A DNA stretch of 12,482 nt from Betaproteobacteria bacterium. GTDB taxonomy: Bacteria > Pseudomonadota > Gammaproteobacteria > Burkholderiales > Usitatibacteraceae. The DNA is taken from assembly GCA_016709665.1 (NCBI GenBank), contig JADJMI010000002.1, forward strand, positions 1-12,482, given 5' to 3'. How positions within the stretch are numbered: the first letter of the stretch is position 1; each line of letters starts with the position of its first letter. This document shows, in pieces, positions 7,460-12,482 of this stretch. The translations under genes and the position numbers were made by a program. The notes under the pieces were generated by a model that ran no database searches, was not told the DNA's origin, and saw nothing but the letters and a program-made list of their open reading frames with translations.

Positions 7460-8668
7460 TCACTCGTCGAAGTTTCGCACGCGCGCGGGGTAAGCCGGCG
7501 CGGGTGAGGGGCGTCGACGATCTCGGCACGTGCGCGTGGCTGCGGGTCTTCAGGACGAGATCCACCTCCGCGTCCTGCACGGCGAGGTGGGTGAAGGCGC
7601 GCTGGTGGTGCACCTCCTCGATGTTGGCGTTCTGGTCCGCGAGGAGGCCGGTCACCCGGGCGAGCGAGCCGGGCAGGTCGCGCACCTGCACGCGCACCCG
7701 CGCGAGACGCCCGGCGCGCACCATGCCGCGCTCGATGATAACCGACAGCATCAGCGGATCGATGTTGCCGCCGGAGAGCACCAGGCCCACCCGGCGGCCG
7801 GCGAACCGCCCGGGCTCCTGAGCAGCGCGGCGAGCGGGCGGCGCCCGCGCCCCTCCACGACCGTCTTCTCGATCTCGAGCAGCAGCACGATCGCCTGCTC
7901 GATGTCGCCTCGTCCACCAGCACCATGTCGGACACGAGGCGCGCGACGATCGCCCGCGTGAGCCCGCCGGGCTCCTTCACCGCGATGCCCTCGGCGATGG
8001 TGGAAGCGCCTGAAGCTCGCGTCGTGCCGCGCAGCGCGTGGTACATGGAGGAAGCGCTCGTCTCCGACGCCGATCACCTCGATCGCGGGCTTGAGCGCCT
8101 TGGCCGCCGTGGCGATGCCCGCGATGAGACCGCCGCCGCCGATGGCGACGAGCAGGGTGTCCAGGTGCGGGTGCGCCGCCAGCATCTCGAGCGCGATCGT
8201 GCCCTGGCCCGGCCACGACCTTCGTCGTCGTAGGGGTGCACGAGCGTGAGGCCGCGCGTGGCGGCGAGCGCGGGCATGGGGACCTTGGCCTCGTCGAAGT
8301 TGTCGCCGTGCAGGATCACCTCGGCGCCGTGCTTGCGCGTGTGCTCGACCTTCACGAACGGCGTGTGGCGCGGCATCACGATCACCGCCGGGATGCCCAG
8401 CCGGCTCGCGTGATAGCGACGCCCTGCGCGTGGTTGCCGGCCGAGCAGGCGATGACGCCCTGCGTCGCGGCCTCCGGCGAAAGCGAGAGCAGCTTCGCCA
8501 GGGCCCCGCGCTCCTTGAACGAGGCGGTGAACTGGTGGTTCTCGAACGAGCCAGACCTGGCGCCCGTGATCTCCGAGCGTGCGCGAATGCAGGCAGGGCG
8601 TGTCGACGACCCTTATGGCCGCGCGGGAAGTTCGACCGCAGCGCGGATGTCTTCGAGGTGACCGTCAT
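7460..8668 (-). CDS. ilvA: Threonine ammonia-lyase (threonine/serine dehydratase) with C-terminal ACT domain, many frameshifts
   Basis: Fold-type II PLP enzyme turning L-threonine into 2-oxobutanoate (and serine into pyruvate) plus ammonia. Motifs, all on the minus strand but in changing frames: start MTVTS with EDIRAAVELPARP in the adjacent frame; SFKERG with the PLP lysine (8505-8522); SAGNHAQGV (about 8418-8446); GIPAVIVMPRHTPFVKVE (8340-8400); GGGGLI phosphate loop (8123-8140); VLSGGNIDP, the PLP-proximal C-terminal motif (about 7760-7790); and an ACT domain with VRDLPGSLARVTGLLADQ and NIEEVHH (about 7600-7700). The end VRNFDE precedes TGA at 7460. The span equals about 403 codons, the usual length of the short, single-ACT form. 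I count about seven or more frame changes, so no frame gives a full protein here. The single ACT domain suggests a catabolic or IlvA-short enzyme; the symbol ilvA is therefore approximate (tdcB is an alternative). Confidence 0.94.
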
Positions 8669-8759
8669 CCGCGCATTGTCCCGTAAATTGGCCGCGCCGG
8701 GGCCAATCCGCGAAGCCGAAGGCACCTGACCTCGGGGCGAACGTCACCAACCTCCCCCG

Positions 8760-8782
8760 CCCCCCCCCCCCCCCCCCCCCCC
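8760..8782. repeat. Run of 23 C (poly-C tract)
   Basis: Twenty-three consecutive C residues, flanked by CCTCCCCCG on the left and five G on the right. On the minus strand it reads as polyglycine at the very end of the dadA-like gene and removes the expected C-terminal 20 or so residues of that protein. No other homopolymer in the window approaches this length. An assembly or base-calling artefact is most likely; a true poly-C tract is the alternative. Confidence 0.9.
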
Positions 8783-9984
8783 GGGGGCCCGAGATCCAGT
8801 CGGCCAGCGCCGGCCCGAGCCGCACGCCATCGTCCAGCCGAGGGTCCCATGGCCGTGTTGAGCCAGAGGTTCCGGGATGCGCGTGCGGCCGATGAGCCAG
8901 GACGTCCGGAGGGCGTCGCCGAGTCGCAGGCCCGTCCAGTACGCCGGAGTCGCCCAGTCGCCGGCCTCGGGGAGCATCTCGCGCATGCGCCGGACGAGCG
9001 CCTCGCAGCGCACCGGTTGAGGTCCGTCGAATAGCCGGAAAGTTCCGCGGTCCCCGCGACGCGGATGCGATCGCCCAGGCGGGTGATCACGAGCGTGCCT
9101 CGTCGTCGGTGAGCACGACGCGCGGGGCGCTGCCGGATCGGCGACCGCGACCGTGGCGAATAGCCCTTCGCGGGATACACCGGCAGGTCGATGCCGAGCG
9201 GGCGCGTGAGCGAGGGGCTAGCTGCCCAGCGCGACGACGAACGCGTCGCCGGCGATCGTCTCCTCGCCCGCCGGCCCTTCCGCGACGACAGCCGTCGCGC
9301 CCTTGTCGGTGGCGCGAAGGCCGCGGATCTCGCGCCCGGTGAGGAAGGCGACGCCCTTCGCCTCGGCGCGCTTCGCGAGTTCCGCGGTAAACCGGTAGCG
9401 TCGCCTGAGCTCGTCGGAGGGCACGAAGTTCGCTCCCGCGAGGCGGTCGGCACGGCGCGATCGCGGGCTCGAGGCGAGGGCTCCGCACGGTCTTCTCCTC
9501 GCGCGCGATCTGAGCGACGGAAGAGGGCCGAGGCCTCGCGCGCGGACGCGAACGCCGCCTTGGCCGTGTACAGGTGCAGGATGCCCCGCGTCGATTCGTC
9601 GTACGCGGTCCCAGGGCGCGGGCGCGCAGCTGCACGCTGCTGGCGCGAGTAAGGCCATAGGAGGACCTGCGCGGTGTTCGCGGTGGCGCGCCACGCGAGG
9701 CATTCGGGGAGGAACTGCACGCCCCAGCGCCACTGCGCGGGTCCATGCGCGGGCGGAAGAGCAGCGGCGCGTCGTCGGGACAGCCACCGCAGGATCTTCG
9801 CGGGCGCGCCGGGACCGGCCCACGGCTCGGCGTGGCCGACGGACACGTGCCCGCCATTGGCGAAGGGAGGTTTCGAGGCCGGGACCCTCGCGGCGCTCGA
9901 CCACGACGACCTCGTGGCCCGCGTCGGCGCGTACCAGGCGGTCGCCGTGCCGACCACGCCGGCGCCGAGGACGATGACTTTCAT
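8783..9984 (-). CDS. dadA: D-amino acid dehydrogenase small subunit-like FAD oxidoreductase, many frameshifts, 3' end lost in poly-C
   Basis: DadA oxidises D-amino acids to imino acids, which hydrolyse to 2-oxo acids, passing electrons from FAD to the respiratory chain at the inner membrane. The ATG at 9984 has GGAAAG nine bases upstream. The dinucleotide-binding start MKVIVLGAGVVGTATAWY is clear; then in changing frames GHEVVVVERREGPGLETS, FANGGHVSVGHAEPWAGPGAP, GVQFLPECLAW, ESTRGILHLYTAKAAF, GANFVPSDELRRRY, LGIDLPVYPAKGYS, VITRLGDRIRVAGTAELSGY, AYWTGLR, LIGRTRIP and HGTLGWTMACGSG. The closing GLR...IGRTRIP...GHGTLGWTMACGSG block is diagnostic of the family. About nine frame changes. After ALADWISG the sequence runs into the 23-C tract, so the true stop cannot be placed; it should lie between about 8670 and 8780. 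First gene of the minus-strand operon, directly before ilvA. Confidence 0.93.
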
Positions 9985-10023
9985 GGGCGCGATCTTTCCG
10001 GGAGCCCGAAACGGACAAGGGGA

Positions 10024-10045
10024 GAAGCGGCGCGGGCCCCGCTTC
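10024..10045. promoter_or_regulatory. Inverted repeat in the presumed dadA leader
   Basis: GAAGCGG at 10024-10030 and CCGCTTC at 10039-10045 are perfect 7-base inverted arms around an 8-base spacer. If transcription of the minus strand starts near 10075, the hairpin lies in the dadA leader, about 40 bases before the start codon. No T-tract follows on either strand, so it does not look like an intrinsic terminator. It could be an operator half-site pair or a chance GC-rich stem. Confidence 0.35.
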
Positions 10046-10081
10046 TAACCTTGACCGCTGTCTCCTCCCAGGTTGGCGCGG

Positions 10082-10109
10082 ACTATGGGAAATGGCCTAG
10101 ACTTGTCAA
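10082..10109 (-). promoter_or_regulatory. Sigma70-type promoter candidate for the dadA-ilvA-ridA operon
   Basis: On the minus strand a perfect TTGACA (-35; plus-strand 10104-10109) is followed after 16 bases by CATAGT (-10; 10082-10087), which keeps four of six consensus bases. Transcription would start near 10075, giving a leader of about 90 bases to the dadA ATG at 9984. The segment is much less GC-rich than its surroundings. The -35 lies only three bases before the start of the divergent Nudix gene, so the two could interfere with each other. Prediction from sequence only. Confidence 0.5.
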
Positions 10110-10112
10110 CGA

Positions 10113-10979
10113 ATGAAGCCCCGCCGCCACGCCGACCTGGCCGCCCTGGTGCGCGCCGCGTGCACCCACGCCTCGCACCTCGACCGCGAGATATCCTCCT
10201 CGCCTTCGAAGTCCAGGACCACACGCTCGGTGGCTGCCCGTCCTTCGCCAACGCGCTCAGGCGCTGGCCGCACTGGTTCGCGTTCGCCCCCGAACGCGTG
10301 CGCTGCACCGCCACGCCCGATACGGCGCAGGGCCGCACCGCCGCGCTGGCGCAGGTGACGCAGGCGCTCGCCACCGAGGGCATGATCGCGGGCTGGCGCG
10401 ACGAGAAGGTGAGCGTCTCGCACCACTACGCGCGCCGGAGTTGCCGCGCATCGAGCGCGCCGCGACGCGCGCCTTCGGCATGGTCGCGTACCGGGCCCAC
10501 CTCACGGGGCTCACGCGCCGCAACGGCGAAGCGCACCTGTGGATCGCGCGCCGCTCGGCCTCCAAGAGCGTGGACCCCGACCGGCTCGACAACCTCGTGG
10601 GCGGGCGCATCGCCTCGGGCTTCACGGTCGGAGACGATCCTGAAGAAGCCTGGGGAGGCGGGGGCTGCCGCCCGCGATGCCTCACGCGGCGTCCCTGCGT
10701 GGGCGCCCTGCGCCTGGAGTATTCCGTGCCCGAGGGCCTGCACCGCGAGATCATCTTCGGGCCACGACCTGTGGCTGCCGGAAGACTTCACGCCCGAGGA
10801 ACACCGACGGCGAAGTCTCGGCGCATTGCTGCCTGAGCATTCCGGCGACGATCGAGGCCCTGCTCGCGGGCGAGTTCACGCCCGACGCCGGCACCGTCAC
10901 GGTGGACGCGCTCCTGCGCCTAGGCGTCGTCGCGCCGGAGGACCCGCAGTACCTGGACCTCGTGCGTCTCCACGAAGCC
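10113..10979 (+). CDS. DUF4743-Nudix hydrolase (thiamine pyrophosphokinase-related Nudix group), several frameshifts
   Basis: The first ATG, 10113, opens MKPRRHADLAALVRAACTHA; no good Shine-Dalgarno precedes it. The frame changes at about 10180-10200 to FEVQDHTLGGCPSFANAL, RRWPHWFAF and GMIAGWRDEKVSV (DUF4743-like N-terminal domain), then near 10435 to LPRIERAATRAFGMVAYRAH, LTRRNGEAHLWIARRSASKS and DPDRLDNLVGGRIASGFTVG, the start of the Nudix box. The following ETILKEAWEEAGLP-type part must be pieced from two frames (10627-10665), so the glutamates of the Nudix box are not readable in a single frame. Later come ALRLEYSVPEGLHREIIFGH, DGEVSAH-type text and GVVAPEDPQYLDLVRLHEA. The same architecture occurs in the yeast YJR142W-type Nudix proteins that hydrolyse damaged thiamine diphosphates; the bacterial substrate is unproven. 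There is no stop before the EamA gene in the final frame, so the end given is approximate. Confidence 0.83.
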
Positions 10980-11881
10980 GTGGGCGCCCTCGCGCTCGCG
11001 CTCGTCGTCACCGCCGCGTTCATCCACGCGAGCTGGAACTACCTGCTCAAGAAAAGCGGCGGCGGACCCGGTCTCGTCGCCCTCACCTCCATCGCCTCGC
11101 TCGCGATCTACGCCCCGGTCGCGGCCTTCGCTAGTCTGGCAATCCGGGTGGAAGCCCGGGCCCGTGCACTTCGCCGTCGCCTTCATGAGCGGCATGGTGC
11201 ACCACCGCGTACTTTTCCTGCTGCTCGACCGCGCCTATCGCGGCGGCGGCGACCTGTCCATCGTCTACCCCGCCCACCCGCGCGACAAGGGCCCGCTACT
11301 CACGGTGGCCTTCCCGATCGCCGTGTTCGGCGAACCGGCCGGGCCCCTGGGCGCTCGCCGGGGCGCTACTCATCGGCGCCTCGGCGCTGGTCGCTGGCCG
11401 GTAGCCCCTTCGCGCAGTCCCACGGCCACGTGCGCGAGGCGGTCGGCTTCGCGCTTCTCACCGGATTGATGATCGCGATCTACACCCTGCTCGACAAGCG
11501 CGCGGTGGCGGCCTGCCTCATCCGCCGCTCATGTTCGACCCTGGATGACCAACGCCTTCCGCTGCGCGGTGCTGCTGCCGTGGGCACGGCACCGGGCGCC
11601 GGGCAGGCTGTCGGCCGCCTGGGCCGACCAGCGCCGGACGGCGCTCGCCATCGCCCCTAATCGCCGCTTTCCTACATTTTCGTCCTCACCGCGATGGTGT
11701 TCACCCCGGTGGACCTGGTCGCGCCGGCGCGGGGCTATCGATCCTCTTCGCCGCGCTCATGCGGGCCCACTTCCTGCGCGAAAGCGATGTCCGCCGCCGC
11801 CTCGCACAACCGCGGTCGGGATGGCCTTCAGGATGGCGGCCTCGCGCTCGGCTTCAGGGCCCCCGCCCTCCGGTATCGTAA
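10980..11881 (+). CDS. EamA/DMT-superfamily membrane transporter, several frameshifts
   Basis: Drug/metabolite transporter type protein with an expected ten helices in two EamA repeats, exporting or importing small metabolites across the inner membrane. GTG 10980 gives MGALALALVVTAAFIHASWN and YLLKKSGGGPGLVAL, the usual opening of the first repeat. Later pieces in changing frames: IASLAIYAPVAAFA; HFAVAFMSGMVHHRVLFLLL (about 11167-11226); GGGDLSIVYP and GPLLTVAFPIAVFGEPAG; REAVGFALLTGLMIAIYTLL and DKRAV (about 11434-11505); LTAMVFTPVDLVAPARG (about 11680-11735); and SILFAALMRAHFLRE. At least six frame changes. The expected YPLARGTGPLL motif reads YPAHPRDKGPLL, which looks garbled. The exact start is uncertain because the Nudix frame runs into it without a stop; the end is set at the first TAA (11879-11881) after the last recognisable helix. 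Substrate unknown. Confidence 0.83.
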
Positions 11882-11922
11882 TTCCGGCGTTCTTCCCGAG
11901 CGCTTCCCTCGACCGACTTACC

Positions 11923-12482
11923 ATGCCGCCCCGGCCCCGCCCCCGCCTGGACCGCCCTGGCCGCGCACCGCAATTCGCTCGCCGGCACGCGCATCGAGAC
12001 CCTTTTCGACGTCGACCCGGGCCGGGCCGCCGCCTTCACCTTCCCGTTCGCCGGCCTTTCGGTCCGACTTCTCCGGCAGCGCCTGGACGCCGCGACGCTG
12101 GAACGCCTGGTCGCCCTGGCCCGCGAGCGCGAGCTGGCGGCCGCCGTCGAGCGGCTGTTCACCGGGGCCGAGTAAAGCCGACGGAGGGCCGCCCGGCCCC
12201 TGCACACGGCAGTTCGGGGCGCGGACCCCGTCGTCGTCGACGGCACGGACATCCTCCCCGACATCCAGCGCTGCCGCGAACGCATGCGCACCTTCGCCAC
12301 CGCCGTCCGCGAAGGCCACTGGAAGGGCGCGACCGGCAGGCCCATCCGCGCGATCCTGGCCCTGGGCATCGGCGGCTCGTCGCTCGGGCCTCGACTGGTC
12401 CTGCAGGCCCTCGCCGACATCGCCGACGGCCCATGGTGCGATTCGCCGAGAACCTGGACCCGGTCTCCTCCGACGACGCCTT
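11923..12482 (+). CDS. pgi: Phosphoglucose isomerase, N-terminal part, frameshifted, runs off the window
   Basis: Interconverts glucose 6-phosphate and fructose 6-phosphate in the cytoplasm (glycolysis/gluconeogenesis). The ATG at 11923 (MPPRPRPR) is followed, after a frame change, by WTALAAHRNSLAGTRIETLF, DVDPGRAAAFTFPFAGLSV, LDAATLERLVALARERELAA and AVERLFTGAE. A TAA at 12173-12175 then appears, but VKPTEGRPA in the next frame followed by LHTAVRGADPVVVDGTDIL restores the family text, so the stop results from a lost base, balanced by an extra C near 12197-12200. Next come MRTFATAVREGHWKGATGRP, IRAILALGIGGSSLGPRLVL (12344 onward; GIGGSSLGP at 12365-12391 is the family's sugar-phosphate-binding motif) and, after another shift at about 12430, RFAENLDPVSSDDA. 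About the first third of the enzyme is present. Start choice is moderate because no strong Shine-Dalgarno is visible. Confidence 0.9.
   Translation, partial: MPPRPRPRLDRPGRAPQFARRHAHRDPFRRRPGPGRRLHLPVRRPFGPTSPAAPGRRDAGTPGRPGPRARAGGRRRAAVHRGRVKPTEGRPAPAHGSSGRGPRRRRRHGHPPRHPALPRTHAHLRHRRPRRPLEGRDRQAHPRDPGPGHRRLVARASTGPAGPRRHRRRPMVRFAENLDPVSSDDA

Noticed and set aside
8613..8825. A polyglycine-containing small protein
   Set aside because: It arises from reading the 23-C tract and the start of ilvA in one frame; its halves belong to dadA (ALADWISG) and ilvA (EDIRAAVELPARP).
12173..12175. Stop-codon recoding in pgi
   Set aside because: A one-base shift restores the expected family residues across the site, so no recoding is needed.
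7340..12482. A pseudogene island
   Set aside because: Unrelated genes including pgi and ilvA are all affected, residues flanking the shifts remain conserved, and almost no true internal stops by substitution appear. Sequence error explains this better.
1..12482. tRNA, rRNA, CRISPR repeats, insertion sequence ends or attachment sites
   Set aside because: No cloverleaf-like sequence, spaced direct repeats, transposase motif or terminal inverted repeats were noticed. A tRNA or covariance-model scan was not possible here.

Overview
The window is very GC-rich and carries about fourteen protein genes packed into two co-directional groups and one opposing group, with no RNA genes, CRISPR array or insertion sequence that I can see. 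Gene content (SIMPL protein, DSD1-like PLP enzyme, two RidA paralogues, DadA, biosynthetic or catabolic threonine dehydratase with ACT domain, membrane GGDEF protein, DUF4743 Nudix, EamA exporter, phosphoglucose isomerase) and base composition suggest a Gram-negative proteobacterium, probably a betaproteobacterium. That placement is inference from family content, not from a marker gene.

Layout. Plus strand, 1-5506: the tail of an unidentified ORF, a mandelate racemase-like enolase-superfamily enzyme, then a tight run of SIMPL/DUF541 protein, DSD1-like D-amino acid dehydratase or aldolase, RidA, M20 metallopeptidase and a small secreted cysteine-containing protein (junctions of -4, 16, 4 and -8 bases). 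Minus strand, 9984 down to 5524: dadA-like D-amino acid dehydrogenase, threonine ammonia-lyase, a second (YoaB-like) RidA, a seven-helix diguanylate cyclase and a small DUF3592-like membrane protein, apparently one operon read from a promoter-like element at 10082-10109. Plus strand, 10113-12482: DUF4743-Nudix hydrolase, EamA-type transporter, and the 5' part of pgi, which runs off the window.

How the genes may work together. Both main operons pair a RidA-family protein with enzymes that release reactive enamine or imine intermediates: a DSD1-like PLP lyase in one, threonine/serine dehydratase plus DadA in the other. RidA proteins are known to hydrolyse such intermediates. Together with the M20 peptidase this reads as D-amino acid or hydroxy-amino acid and peptide catabolism. 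This is a sensible grouping of known families; I found no clear evidence of a wholly new system.

Sequence quality matters for every user of this window. Recognisable protein families continue across frame changes in almost every gene. The middle (about 480-7090) has roughly one indel per gene and several intact genes; the first 480 bases and everything beyond about 7090 have many. A run of 23 C at 8760-8782 sits at the dadA 3' end. The pattern, hitting housekeeping genes such as pgi and ilvA alike and often lying in short G or C runs, points to sequencing or assembly error and not to gene decay. I therefore list the broken genes as CDS over their full inferred span, with frame changes described.
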